Positions 33,322 to 44,768 of a DNA stretch of 64,000 nucleotides are shown here, one piece after another; positions within the stretch are counted from its first letter, which is position 1, and each line of letters starts with the position of its first letter. Position numbers and translations under genes: made by a program. The DNA comes from Hirudo medicinalis (Eukaryota > Annelida > Clitellata > Hirudinida > Hirudinidae): NCBI GenBank assembly GCA_011800805.1, contig MPNW01000516.1, positions 6,954-70,953 on the forward strand, given 5' to 3'. The notes beneath the pieces were generated by a model. It did not search any database. It saw only the letters and a list, made by a program, of their open reading frames with translations, and was not told the DNA's origin.

Positions 33322-34181
33322 TTGATGCCGGGTTATGGCATTGCATAGAACCAAGAGAAGGTCAGATAATAGATCCGGATCTTGACAAGAGAACACTTGC
33401 CAAGATTAATCTCAGTTTAAAGCCTTCTGTTGCCAAAATAACTAAGAGTTGTGAAACAGCATTGGGAGCATGGAACTCTCTTCAAAGAGAATTCGAAAGC
33501 CACACTATTGTTCGAATGATAAATATGTATTCAAATTTATTCAGTACAAAGTTTGAAAACTTTTCCAGCATGAATCAATATGTTGATCACATTTTGGAGA
33601 TTTGTGAACAATTGGAAAACTTAGGAGAACCATTTCGTGACAACGTCATTGGAGCTATAATCCTCGGCGGTCTTCCAGAAAACTTCACACCTTTGATTTT
33701 GGGGATTCAAGGTTCCCAACAAGACACCACTGTGGAGTTTGTGAAGCAGCTACTTTTGCAGGATGGCATAAAGGATTTGGGAGTTTCCAAACAGAGTGAA
33801 ACAGAGGGTGCATTCAGCAGAAAAGCCGTGAAGAATGGTCCTCGATGCTTCAGCTGTGGAAACTATGGTCACATCAGAAAGGATTGTCCAAAAGTCAAGA
33901 ATTTCAAAAAAGAAAAGAGACAAAATCAAACTGCTAGATCAAATTTTGCTACTTTTTCTGCCAATAATTTGATGAATTCTGGGTTTTTTGATTCTGGGAA
34001 ATTTGATGAACAAGGGACAGACAAGATAAGTCCTTGTGAAGCCTTTTGTATGCTGCACAAGCCACCAGACCTGATATAAGTTATGAAGTGGGTCTTATGA
34101 GCAGATTTAATCATCATCACGATAGAACCCATTGGACAGCTGTGAAAAGAATCATGAGGTAACCTTAGCCAAACAGCACAT

Positions 34182-34679
34182 ATGAAACTGGTTTATAAAA
34201 GATCAGGTGATTGCAGACTCATTGGTTACTGTGATTCTGACTGGGCTGGTGATAAACAGGACTACAAGTCAACAACTGGTTACACATTCAAGCTCTCCGG
34301 AGCGGCAGTGAGCTGGAATTCAAAGAAACAACCGACTGTTGCAAAATCAACAACTGAAGCAGAGTACATGGCTCTCAGTGTGGCAGCGGCAGAAGCGATT
34401 TGGTTGAAAGGACTCCTCCTAGAACTCATGCCTAGTGCTCCAGATTTTGTTAAAATTTACTGCGACAACAAAGGAGCTGTGGATCTTAGTAAGAATCCCG
34501 GTTTTCGACCAAAAACAAAGCACATAGGAATTCAGCACCACTTTATCAGAGAGCGCGTTGCTTCAGGTGATATCCAAGTTGAAAGATTACCCTCAGTCGA
34601 GATGATTGCTGACATACTCACGAAGAGTTTAGCAAAGGATGCGAATGCCAAATGCGCGTCATCGATGGGCTTAACTTGA
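34182..34679 (+). CDS. Copia RNase H ORF
   Basis: 165 codons, intact. It covers the Copia RNase H with CDSDWAGD (first Asp), TEAEYMALS (Glu), YCDNKGAVDLS (Asp) and KHIGIQHHFIRE. All acidic residues expected for RNase H are present. In an intact element it would be the C-terminus of the Gag-Pol polyprotein. Here an upstream frameshift and a stop separate it, so the ATG is an internal methionine and translation on its own is doubtful. Confidence 0.85.
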   Translation: MKLVYKRSGDCRLIGYCDSDWAGDKQDYKSTTGYTFKLSGAAVSWNSKKQPTVAKSTTEAEYMALSVAAAEAIWLKGLLLELMPSAPDFVKIYCDNKGAVDLSKNPGFRPKTKHIGIQHHFIRERVASGDIQVERLPSVEMIADILTKSLAKDANAKCASSMGLT

Positions 34680-34697
34680 TATCGCATAAAATGGGGA

Positions 34698-34829
34698 TGT
34701 TGGAATTTGTTAATTCTTAGGACGTTAAGCGATTTCTTTGGTTCTTGTTCCTGTTTGGTTATTGCGTTGTCGAACTGACATTTCTTGTCAATAAATCTTG
34801 TTTGCTAATAAATATCAGCGATTTCAACA
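34698..34829 (+). repeat. Copia 3' LTR, 132 bp
   Basis: TGTTGGAATTTG...GATTTCAACA with inverted tips TGTTG/CAACA, preceded by a polypurine tract. It contains AATAAATCTTG and AATAAATATC, plausible poly(A) signals. Confidence 0.85.
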
Positions 34830-35105
34830 GTTCCCAATAATGCTAATTGTGTGAAGATTGCAGATGGCACAATATGCCGGTATGGAAAAATCCAAATTTT
34901 GCTGAGTACTAAGACTATGGATGCCAATGGTGTCCCAGGATTGTCGATTTTGTGAACAAAGTTGCACAATTTGGGAGAAGCGAATGACGTCCCTGACATT
35001 CCGACAGGAATGCCAAGCCATTCATATCTGTGCGGACATCTTTTAACTTTGTCCATTGTCGAGAACAGGCATTGCCATATGCAGGAGTCCGGAGATGAGA
35101 AATGA
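34830..35105 (+). mobile_element. Second Copia piece abutting the LTR
   Basis: Begins VPNNANCVKIADGT, the region after the protease active site, as in the copy at 14535. It is joined directly to the end of the LTR, so the junction is a rearrangement or nested insertion rather than an element boundary. Stops appear after about 45 codons. Confidence 0.65.
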
Positions 35106-36000
35106 TTCTGTCTCTTTTCTTTCTCTTTCTTGGGAAGCATTTGAAGTTGATTTTGAACATTATGATGTTGACTAGAGGAGCAATCCCATCTGCTCTGCTA
35201 GTCTTTTTTTTTACGCTGCAAAATGCTTTAACTTTCGGACGTCGTTAATAGTCGCTGGGATTAGGCTATTTATTTGGCTTTTTGATACCTCCTTTGCCAC
35301 CAGCCTTTTCGCTTCCTGGAACAACCGCATTACCCATACTTGAGTGACTAACCTGCCGCAATCTCTGAATTCTGAAATTAGATATAAATGTTTATAAGTA
35401 TTGTTGTATTTGTGTTCAATATTTCGATTTGTTACGCACTGAACCCAATTAGTGAGTCGATAAACACGATAATTTTAAATTCCACCCCATCTAGGATGCT
35501 ACCATCCTTGGTAGCTGTTTAGTTCTGTTGAACATATGCTTCTTTCACATGCTCTGATATTGACCCCACGTTTTTATTAGGAATAAGAAACCACTTCCAC
35601 TTCCTTTTTGTTTTGTAAAAACGTAGCAGATTAAATCACATCTGCTGGGCCTCGTAATAATTGTTGAGGCTACTAATACAACTTCCAAGGCGTTCAAGGC
35701 AGTTTTGTAAATGTAAAACGAGTGAGTATTGTCCCGGAATTCATAAACAATAAATACTTGTATATGTATGCCTGTATGTAACGCAGTCTAAGTCGCGTCA
35801 CGATCGGCTAGTGGCCGATGCTGGTCAATCGTGTGACGCCATGAAATGCTAGCACCTTGCGACACTCGGCTTAACAGTTAAGTAACATAAAGCAGCAAAT
35901 GTAAAACAACGATTAGTCAGAGATAAACTCTGCAGCAAAATATTACTTCAGGAAGAGACGCTGCTCAGCCATGAAAACACCAAGAAACAAGACAATTCAT
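35106..36000. other. Intergenic region, no recognised gene
   Basis: A minus-strand stretch at 35270-35380 has a splice-like TTTCAG and some coding look, but stops soon. Nothing else is recognised. Confidence 0.4.
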
Positions 36001-36016
36001 TGATGGATATCAAATT

Positions 36017-36022
36017 TTTATT
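36017..36022 (-). terminator. KY1 poly(A) signal
   Basis: AATAAA on the minus strand, 165 nt after the KY1 stop codon. Confidence 0.5.
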
Positions 36023-36186
36023 GCTAAAACTTATTGAAAAATAGTTAATTATGACATTGCGTATGATATAAATAAATATTTGGACACAATAAAAATAATT
36101 ATCAAGTAACTTTCAAAATTGTAAGATTCTATGACCTCTGCCCCATGTGATGGGCACAAGTAGTTTCATTTGATTACCCACTTCCG

Positions 36187-39100
36187 CTATATTATCATGT
36201 ATTCTAATAATTCATTGACATGATCATGATCGTCACAAGCACAAATTTTCATTTGACATCCACTGAGAAATTCACTAAGATTGAGAATAAGGTGCCAAAC
36301 ACCATTTGTCTGAGTAAATGGAATAGATCTATGATCCACCATCATGCAAACACTGCCAGAAGCTGGTTTTTCAAGCTGAAACTCCATTGCATTGTTCTCC
36401 AATTTCAAACATTTCTGCAGAGGATGATGAAGAAAACCATTCCAAGCTCTCAGCTGTTTTGGAAATTCAAAAGCTTCCTTAGGGATGCACTTGCAATTTA
36501 TCAAAACGTTATAAATATTCAAAAAATCATATGAATGTTCACTTCCATACAGCTGAAATAAGTAATAGCCTTCTTTTGGCAACAATACTATAAAATTGGT
36601 AAAGCACTCATTTTTCTGCTTTAAGACCAGGGAAGAGAAGTTGCTCAGGGGATTAACACTGATCAGTGTACAAGATAAATCAATGTTCATTCTGTCATAA
36701 AAGGTCAATTCAACAATATTTTCTTTGCTTTCAAAAGCTGCACTTAAACCTCCCAAAAGTATGACATCAAAGAGAACATTGCTTGGTTGGGAACCCAGAA
36801 ATCCAAAAGGTATTTTTACACCTGCTTCCACAATGTTATCATCTGAAGAAAAATTATTGAATGGGAACATCACATATAATTGAAATGCCTTGTGTAGGAC
36901 TGAATCACAATCTTCAACATTAAGTGCAAAAACTTTCAAACAATATTCTCCAACTTCTGGACAATTGACCAGTATTTCCACGTTGTTATTTATTTTTGTC
37001 ATTAAATTAGTGCAATTAACTCTTTCTCCAGCATAATTTTCAAACTCAATAGACAATTTAAATTTTTTTAAAGCATAAATTGATACTTTGACAGATCCAT
37101 CTGAGGTTTCTATGAAAGGAGTTTTAAGAGAACTTTTAAGGCCATTCTTTTTGGCAAAATTGGTATACCCCCAACAAGATGATGAAGGTATGAATGACTT
37201 CAGGTAACTACATACCATTTCATTTTCCACCACAAACTCACAAATTTCCTCATGGTTTTCACACCTGACATCTTTTACATATAACACTAAGTGATAAGTT
37301 CCCTGTATAGGAAGCCTTATTCGAAATATAACCAAATCACTGTTGAAATAATGCATAACATAGTTATTAAATCCCAACTTTTTATCATTCCAAAAAACTA
37401 GGGAACACTTGAAAGACAGGTCCATCTGAAAAAGTAATCAGACTGAATATCTTGGACCAAACAATAAAATTGAAAAAAATCAGAAGAAAACCTCAACATT
37501 CTGTTTTAAAACAACAATGGCTTCACCTTGAACATTTATGCAATGCATTGTAGGTTGGACCAACAAAAGATTATTCTTAAAATAGGCTGGCTTCACATTG
37601 ACTAGATTCTGGAAGTCTCCAAGTGAGACCGGTGTTTCTAACAATTGCCATTTTAAATCAAAAGGAAAATGTGTGTGTATAAAATTCCTTGGATCAGGTA
37701 AAAAATAATAATCTTCAACTGCAGATTCATACTGTAAATAATGAAACATACAACTATAAAAATGTCTAGTAGGACTAAAACCCAAATGCTTACCCAATAC
37801 GGAGTAATCAATAAGTAATTAATATATAATGTTTAGCAGAAAATATCAAGTTAATGTTCAATATAAATTATATTAATATTAAGTATATTAATAATTACTG
37901 AGTTCATCTTGTGGTCCAATGCTAGTCGCTTATCAAGCAAACTCCAAATAGAAATTTAGAGTTATTTCTAAACAAAATTTAAATGCAAATTAAAATACAT
38001 GTATGCATACCAGACCAAAAATATCCAACTTCCTTCCAAGGTGGCAATCAACAAGGTGCCATGATCCATTAATAAATACTGCATTCCACAAATGCTTTTT
38101 TTCATAATTGAAGTCACTTTGAAATCCTTTTAGCAAACCAGAAATAGTGATGCAACCATATCCATTAAGACTACAACAAAATTTGAAAAATGCAATAGTT
38201 TTCATCTTGTAAAATTCCTATCACTATCAACTTTTAACAAATAGAAGAGAATAAATGAAATTGAGGTCAATAAACTGCCTGTGACGGGATGGGTAGTAAT
38301 GTTATGACCCTGAGAAATTGATTAAAATAAATTACTTGATATATCCTGTATTTTCACCTATATAACATGTGCTTTATACTCGATTTTACCATGCACACCC
38401 CTCTGCATGTTGTTGTCATATGCGTGCCACGTGAATTTAAATTTACATGAATTTAACTTCCGATCAGCAAAAATTACAAATTTCACTACAAATATTTTTT
38501 AGATTTTTTGTGAGAGTCAGTTTCTTGATTGTGTGATTGGATGAGCCCTGGCAGTATTCAAGCTTCCTATATATGTTAGATCATAAAATGAGGGACTTAT
38601 CCCTTTATTTTGGCACCAGTTATAAGAATTACAGCTGAGATAACTAAAAGAAATTATTACCACTGGCTCTGGCTTACCATCTATCATATGTAGCTTAAAA
38701 TCTGTTTTGGTCAAAATTTTGTCTGGTGGTTGCCACACTGTCTGGACCACAACAGTTCCATGCTTTTGCAGTAAAGATGTCTCATAGCATTGTACATTTG
38801 CATGTCCTCAATATCGGCTCCAAGACTTGACCTCCAGTTGCTCAAAGATCTCTATGCTTTCAACGTAATTAAAAAGCCTTTTTTAAAAGTATCTGCCATG
38901 GAGATGGTTAAGATGGTGATAATAGTTTCCAGTGTCTATGAAACCAATCAATGCTGAAAGACTTTGTAGTGACTGAAATAAGTCATTTCTGAATTGTGCA
39001 ATGTCATGTTTAAACACTTTTGAGTGTATTCAGTCTTTATTTTAATGCTTTCATTACAATTTCAGAGATGCTGTGCCACCTGTAAACAATGTTTGATTGT

Positions 39101-41943
39101 ATAATACCTTTGTAGAAACAAAGAAACAAATCTGGGGGTGAGAGCAATCTATTAAGCAAACTTTAATTTTCATTGGTACAATAATATACACAATTGAAAA
39201 GTTATGTATCTTAAATACCAAGAGGACTTCAGGTGATGCTTGATTGGCTTCCAAGTCCAATAATAAATTTAACATTTAGGGGTTAAAATATACATCAAAC
39301 ATTCACTAAAATTTCTGCATTTAAGATATGTAGTACAAGCGAACGTTTTATGACAGTTAATCGAGTAAGTTCCTATGTACAGCTAGAACAAAGAGATAGC
39401 CAATTCCCGCTCCTTTTGACTCCTCAATAAAATTTATTAAATTCCAGTAAAACTTTAGGACTTTTTAAATCTTTTTAGGACTTCCCTCGTTTTTTCAAGG
39501 ACTTTTTAGTACTAAAAATCCAAGATTCAGAAATTTAGGACTTTTTAGGACATTTTAGGACCTGTATCAACCATGAATAAAATTCTGTGCTTTTATTGAA
39601 TATTGTTCGAGTTGTTATTACTTTGAAATGTATAGGAAAAAGTATTGCCAGAAAGTATTTGTATTGGCAACACATTTCGAAATGAGAATTGGTATTGCCA
39701 TTTAAAACCAAACAATGGTATTGATATTGCCAATACTTTTGAAGAGTATTGTTAAAAACCCTATCCAAGACCCACTGCTTTAAATATGATTCCAATTTGG
39801 GCTATTTTGAAGTTTGACCCTAGCAAGCACGTTTTTCTAGGGTTCAGTTTGTCAAGCACGCATTTTTTTTCATACACATATGAATACTTCTCGTGCAGCC
39901 TGCACTGCCAGGGAGCGCCCTCGGCGCTATATAAATGGCAGATCAATTAAAATATTCTTCACATTTCAGTCAGAAACATAAAGCACTCAAAAGATTGGCT
40001 AATTGCAATTGCAAACAACCCCAAAAACTGTCTATGAAATTAATTCCTTGAATTATATCGAAAAAGGCTCCATTTATGCTAATTCTATTGTTATAAATAA
40101 ACTAGCTTTTTCAAACAGTCTTTGCCAGTCAAACTGGGTATAAATTCAAGGTGTAAAAAAAGGTATAAATTCAGCCAGCTACTTGCCCTCCTACAACTGG
40201 GTGATTGGGATGGTGCTCCCACAACTTGAACCTGTGCTGCCATCGTGAGAGGCGAAGTCTCAAACATTAGACAGCACATTTCATTGCTCTCAAGTTTAAA
40301 GCTCATATGCAATTTAGGAAAAGGTGAAAGTTAAAAATTGAAAATAGCACAGTTGACCTAGGAATGGCAGAGAATGACATGTGCAAATTTTGCTACCATT
40401 CACCATTTTGGAGTTCTTGGATGGACAGACATACATGTATTTTCTGTTTTATATTGTAATAAACGACGGGGCTTAATTTATGCCGAGTTTATTGTTGGGA
40501 TTGTCCAGCAAATATTCAGTTATCAACTGAGTGGTATTAACTGTAAATACCACGCTTACGCAATGATCCTGCTGCCAGTTATTGCGTAACGATCAGTTGC
40601 GTGATTATTTGCTGAATAGGAAAGTTCTTCAATGTGGGCTTCGAGATTCTCTGAGATCTTGTCTGCTTCTGTGTGGTATTTTATGATCGCCANATCCTGC
40701 TGCCAGTTATTGCGTAACGATCAGTTGCGTGATTATTTGCTGAATAGGAAAGTTCTTCAATGTGGGCTTCGAGATTCTCTGAGATCTTGTCTGCTTCTGT
40801 GTGGTATTTTATGATCGCCATAGAACTAAAAGATAGTGAATATAACGAAAACTAATTAAACATAAATAAAACTACAAAAATTAATTGATGGCATTTTCAG
40901 GGTTATAACAATATTATAGATTAATGTACCTGCAGTATGTGAAATGATGAGTCATTTCAATTAATGTGGCTGAATAAAGCTTCAAAAAGGCATGGACACT
41001 GAATGATATTGCAGAATTATAATGGTAGACAGCGATGGACTGGGTCTGAAAATATTGGTTGCCAGGATACAAAAGAGGCCCACCCTGGGCCACCAAGATC
41101 ACTGACATCTACAATGCTATAAGTTGATTTTGATAATGAATAAATAAGTTTAAGCATTTATGACGTTGCTTGATGGAGGAGAAAGATTAAGATGCCATTG
41201 GAGGAATGTTGGAGAGTCGTGACTTAAGGGTTTTCTAGCATCCTGTATATTTGGATATGTGGAAGGAGGTCTAGTATCTATTCTACTAAACATTTAATAA
41301 GAGAAAGTAATGTAATTCCATTTCACAAGCATCCTTTCTCTGATTTTGTTCATCCAGGCCTGCTTTAACATTACTTTTGCACACAGACTGGGCCCATAAT
41401 GTTTACTGTCTAAAGGGGCTTACTTGTCGTAGGGGAAGTTGACAAACTGGCTAGCCCTCCTATGTGGATAGAGCATATATTTGTTTCAAGCAATGTTGAG
41501 CAATTTCAAGAGGAATGATATGGCAGCACATGACAAAATTAAAAAAACATTCGGAGGTATGCAGGATAGCCCTTTTGTCGATTACTAAAAGAGGTTTAAA
41601 CCACCCTTTTATGAATTAAAACTATAATTAAATTTAGGAAATTAATAAAAATGCATGCTGATTTCTAAAGTCAATTTACTAGTTTTGTGAGGAGTTTCAT
41701 TTTACAACAAGATTTTCCAGCAGAATATTTTATTTATAGTAATTTAAATGGTTAAATTCCAAAATAATTGAGCATTAACAATAAACATGCAGAACAGAAA
41801 CTAATAGTAATCCAAACCTGCACAACCATTCAAAAGCATGTGCACGAGTGGCCATACCAGTCTTAACCTTATTCAGTATGCATTCCATCATGTAATTATT
41901 TTGATTTAGAAGAGTTCCTCCTGCAACAAGCTTGAAGATTTTT
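36187..41943 (-). CDS. KY1: kyphoscoliosis peptidase-like (transglutaminase-like) protein lacking the catalytic Cys; 5' exons missing
   Basis: Minus-strand exons: 41943-41818, 38170-38011, 37731-37492 and 37425-36187, all GT-AG with matching phases (2, 0, 0), about 588 residues. Exon order gives the KY fold. First is the nucleophile helix KTGMATRAHAFEWLC; aligned to the family pattern (VCxGYAxLFexLC), the Cys position is Met. Next is SLNGYGCITISGLLKG (family GI..vvIsGyaKG). HLWNAVFINGSWHLVDC supplies the His and, 15 residues later, the Asp. YYFLPDPRNFIHTHFP and WQLLETPVSLGDF are typical of KY. Two Ig-like repeats follow (CWGYTNFA marks the second). KY/hillarin proteins act at the cytoskeleton and muscle Z-disc; fungal Cyk3 is a precedent for an inactive transglutaminase-like domain. 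The 3.6-kb intron holds a SINE, a solo LTR and repeats. The upstream start was not found. Confidence 0.85.
38500..38900 (-). other. Unassigned coding-like stretch inside KY1 intron
   Basis: A minus frame reads KRLFNYVESIEIFEQLEVKS, then (after one TGA) VQCYETSLLQKHGTVVVQ and LTKTDFKLHMIDG, where a GTAAGC donor follows. No family was recognised. It is skipped by the phase-matched KY1 splice. It could be a gene fragment or transposon piece. Confidence 0.3.
38895..39010. repeat. Segment shared between the KY1 and KY2 introns
   Basis: About 100 bp (CAATCAATGCTGAAA...TGACTGAAATAAG...TGAATTGTGCA) aligns with 50945-51045, in the corresponding intron of KY2. Confidence 0.45.
39880..39950 (+). mobile_element. 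tRNA-derived SINE, 3' fragment
   Basis: GCAGCCTGCACTGCCAGGGAGCGCCCTCGGCGCTATATAAATGG, the body end of the SINE seen complete at 52130. Confidence 0.55.
40290..40450 (+). repeat. Repeat shared with 7660-7880, interrupted by a solo LTR
   Basis: Contains AAAGGTGAAAGTT, AATAGCACAGTTGAC and ATGTATTTTCTGTTTTATAT. The other copy (7861-7880) continues without the LTR and so gives the empty site. Confidence 0.6.
40455..40910 (+). repeat. Solo LTR family A, with 4-bp ATAT target duplication and a false internal duplication
   Basis: TGTAATAAACGACGGGGC...GGGTTATAACA, flanked by ATAT (40451-40454, 40911-40914). The uninterrupted sequence at 7874-7883 (GTTTTATATTATAG) shows a single ATAT, confirming the 4-bp duplication. 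40566-40692 is repeated exactly at 40694-40820 across one N, so the true length is about 328 bp. Confidence 0.8.
40566..40820. other. Likely false duplication around a single N
   Basis: Two identical 127-bp copies flank an N at 40693. The other LTR copies have this segment once. Confidence 0.85.
41000..41815. other. KY1 intron, no recognised feature
   Basis: No ORF or repeat that can be named. Confidence 0.4.
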
Positions 41944-42299
41944 CTAAAAAAATTAAATCACATTGTATATTGCAGCTTAACTTGATCTGAATGTTCACAA
42001 CATCTCTTGCAGAAATATCATTGCAGCACCTCATACATTTATTTATTTAACTAACACTAAATAACACCGTTCAAGTTAACAAAGGAAAAATATTGTAGTG
42101 GTTGGAACAAAACATAGAGAAAGATATTTTTAAGTCTATGTTAAAAATTGAAAAATCTACATCAATAATAACACTGGGAAACAGCCAGAATGCTTCATAT
42201 TTACATTATATTTACATTACAATGCTTCATATCATTATTACCATATTCAGAATTACTAAATTTTGGTCACTGATTACGAAAATTATATTTAAAATTGTT

Positions 42300-42800
42300 G
42301 ATATCATTCATGGCCATGTCAAAGCCGTTGACAAAACCCAATCGGCTTTCTAATACCTCTGTGAAAAGTTTCCAAGATTAAGTGAAGCTAAGATAAAAGA
42401 AGGTATTTTTGTAGGTCCTCAAATTCATGAACTTCTTGGAGATGATGCATTTGACCAGGTACTTATTGGTAAGGAAAAGACAGCATGGAAAACCTTCCAG
42501 TTACTAGTAACTAAGTCTACTTGGAAACAATAGGGCAGACAACTATAACTAGTTGGTGGAAAACCTTCTCAAGGCATACAAAAGCCTTGGCTGCAACACA
42601 TTGTTAAAGATAAATTTTTTGTACTCAAGAATTTTTTCACAAAACATTGAAAGAATGGAAAATGATATCAGAGCAAATGGAGCTCATCAATGTATGTGGA
42701 GTATTGCTGGACCAGAGATGCTCCATTTTATGAATGCAAAAGACAAGCCAAAAAGCATCGAGTTGATACTGAATAGGACTAAAATATGTTCATAATAATT
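42300..42800 (+). mobile_element. Decayed ORF of a widespread invertebrate repeat family (FPxLSxAKIKEGIFVGPQI)
   Basis: Encodes FPRLSEAKIKEGIFVGPQI, then ELLGDDAFDQVL, KTAWKTFQLLVTK and, in another frame, LVENLLKAYKSLGCNTLLKI. From memory, this block order is that of a protein family found in many copies in arthropod and cnidarian genomes, presumed transposon-derived. Its biochemical role is unknown to me. Frameshifts and stops show it is dead. Confidence 0.5.
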
Positions 42801-43055
42801 CTTTGTTTTTTTTTCTTAATAAATTTGATTCACAACAACCCTTTTGATTTTAATAATTTAAACTCTACAATCAAATTGTGAACTTAAAAAGTAAAATTTA
42901 AAACATTGAATGTCTTAAAAGCAGTAGCCAATCAAATATTTCATACGTCATATTTGATATATGTCATAAGTCAAATATCTTCAGCATATCAAAACACTTA
43001 GTAGTATTTTATCTCTGAAGCAGACAATTTTTCAAAAATTGTAGACCAGTGTAAT

Positions 43056-43766
43056 TAGGGCTACAGATTGATCATGTGATCAATTTTTTAAATGTTAGAT
43101 TAATGCATAATTAATCTCACCATTTTATTTTTCTGATAATTTCCCAATATATTTCATTTTTGTGATGGCGCACATTTTCGCCACCATTCCAATGAACACA
43201 AATCTTTGTCAATTTTTCATTCTGCTCTATGCCAAAGCTTTTCTCAGCTGCTGACATATCGCAGGAACCTATCCCTGACTTCAACAGGTGCCAAGGAAAT
43301 CCACCACCTAGATTGAGACTGATTGGATTCATTCCCCACACCACATCTAAGATATGATATCTTACATCTGGGAGAGGAGCTGTACTAGGCCTTTGCTAAC
43401 TGCTGAAACTTATGAAGTATTTTGGGGAATATTGGGTTGGGCCAATGGCAACCCTGCAGTACCCTGCATTATCCCCAAGAGAAGATCCACCCAAGTTGGA
43501 TCAGAAAATGTTGCTGATATCTTTGCTCATCCTTCCTTGGACCAAAGTCATGGTGAGTATAAAAGAAACAACAAGACATAAATACATGGAATTATAAAAC
43601 AAAAAACAGTTGAAAATATATTATAAATTAATAAAATAACTAATAAATAACAATTAATAAAATAATTAATTAAAAAGTATAAAAATTTAACGAGTTAATC
43701 GTCGCGTTAACTATTTTAATTGCACACAAATATTAGCGCGTTAACGCAGATTAATCTGCAGCCCTA
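43056..43766. mobile_element. Non-autonomous hAT (TAGGGCTACAG ends)
   Basis: 711 bp with ends TAGGGCTACAGATT and AATCTGCAGCCCTA, the same family as 20437-21419. Flanking octamers AGTGTAAT and ATGATAAT match at only 5 of 8 positions, so it is older. No transposase domain was seen. Confidence 0.7.
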
Positions 43767-44159
43767 ATGATAATGTATCTAAAACAACTGTACATTGCAG
43801 TTGACAATATCATGCAGCAGAAGGTTCCACACTGTAGTGACTTGGTTTGTAAAGAAGAAAGCATCACTGTCCTACAGCATCAACTTACAATCCTGCCCCT
43901 AGGGACATTTTTTTGCAAGAACTGATTTTTTTCAATGTAATTTGACCCTAATTTAGTGCACCTGTCAAACTTAGATAAGGGTGCTTGCCCGAAATATTTA
44001 AATAAGGATATTTACATTATTTATAAAACTTTTTAAATGCTATTTATTCACATAAATTTTGCATGAAAAGTCAATATTGAATTTTTGCCCTTGCCGCATT
44101 TAAAAACTTCCATTTATTGCAAGTTTAAGTGACTTTGATCTATTGTAAGTTGTTAGCCA

Positions 44160-44768
44160 TGGATAATCAGAAAAAACATTGGCTGCACTGGAAAAGAAAA
44201 TTGAAGTGATTAAAAATTATGAAAGGAGGCCATTCCATCTCAAAACTCACCAATGACATCATTTTGAGGAAAGAAGAGATCAAAAAAATGGGTGAAATGA
44301 AAGCAAATGAGTGAAAGAGATGAAATGTCAATACATTAATTAGCAGTAAATGATAAGGTGTTTGAACGGTTCTGCTCAGCTAGATCGAAGAATGTACAAG
44401 CTTATAGGTTGTTGCAGGAAAGAGCTCTAAAAAAAAAGAGCTGCCTTGAATCATTCAACAAAACAAGTTTTCAATTTTGAATGGTGAGAGTAGCGATTGT
44501 GTCTTTAGAAACTGTTGCAGATTGGAAAGATAGGCTTTCACATCTCTGCAAGGAAGATGTCTCTTTGGAAGATGTTTCCAACTGTGATGAGACTCCTTTT
44601 TTTGATAAGTTTTTGCCATCAAAGTCCTTGATAACCAAAGGTGATGACAGATATGGCATTAAGATCAGACAGAGTCACAGTTTCTTGGCAGCAAATGTGT
44701 TAGAAACATTAGGGCCACTTGTGATTGGGAAAACCCAAAATGCTTCAAACACTTTATACTGACTGGGA
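44160..44768 (+). mobile_element. pogo/Tigger-type transposase fragment
   Basis: 44481-44762 encodes SLEDVSNCDETPFF, matching the first catalytic block (xNxDETgLF) of DDE_1/Tigger transposases, then KSLITKGDDRYGIK and LGPLVIGKTQNA, matching the IGKSxNPR block. 44180-44470 holds the decayed DNA-binding half (LEKKIEVIKNYE). The second and third acidic residues are missing. Confidence 0.8.

Larger units (their letters stand above)
32610..34829 (+). mobile_element. Young Copia element: gag fused to RNase H, with 3' LTR
   Basis: Gag starts at 32625 (MANSLEEFQRQILQL), has the UBN2-type core (LDGSNYNEWKFW, GAWNSLQREFE, IILGGLPENF) and the knuckle CFSCGNYGHIRKDC (33847-33888), and stops at 34079. 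Protease, integrase and most of RT are deleted. The end of RT is seen in another frame (RPDISYEVGLMSRF), followed by RNase H (34182-34679) with YCDSDWAGDKQDYKSTTGY, STTEAEYMAL and KHIGIQHHFIRE. A purine-rich AAAATGGGGA precedes the LTR (34698-34829). The apparent 489-codon gag ORF runs through a 441-N gap and is not real as drawn. Confidence 0.9.

Noticed and set aside
32610..34079. 489-codon ORF as an intact gene
   Set aside because: It reads through 441 N and contains an 81-bp duplication on both sides of the gap. It is Copia gag with an assembly artefact.
34805..35160. Minus-strand ORFs as a gene
   Set aside because: They are antisense to a Copia protease-region fragment.
41818..41943. 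KY1 exon read as the segment before the active-site helix, with a separate Cys exon still to be found
   Set aside because: The phase-2 end joins exactly to 38170 (AG+T gives Ser), and the segment aligns with the KY2 exon 61901-61764, so it is the active-site exon itself.
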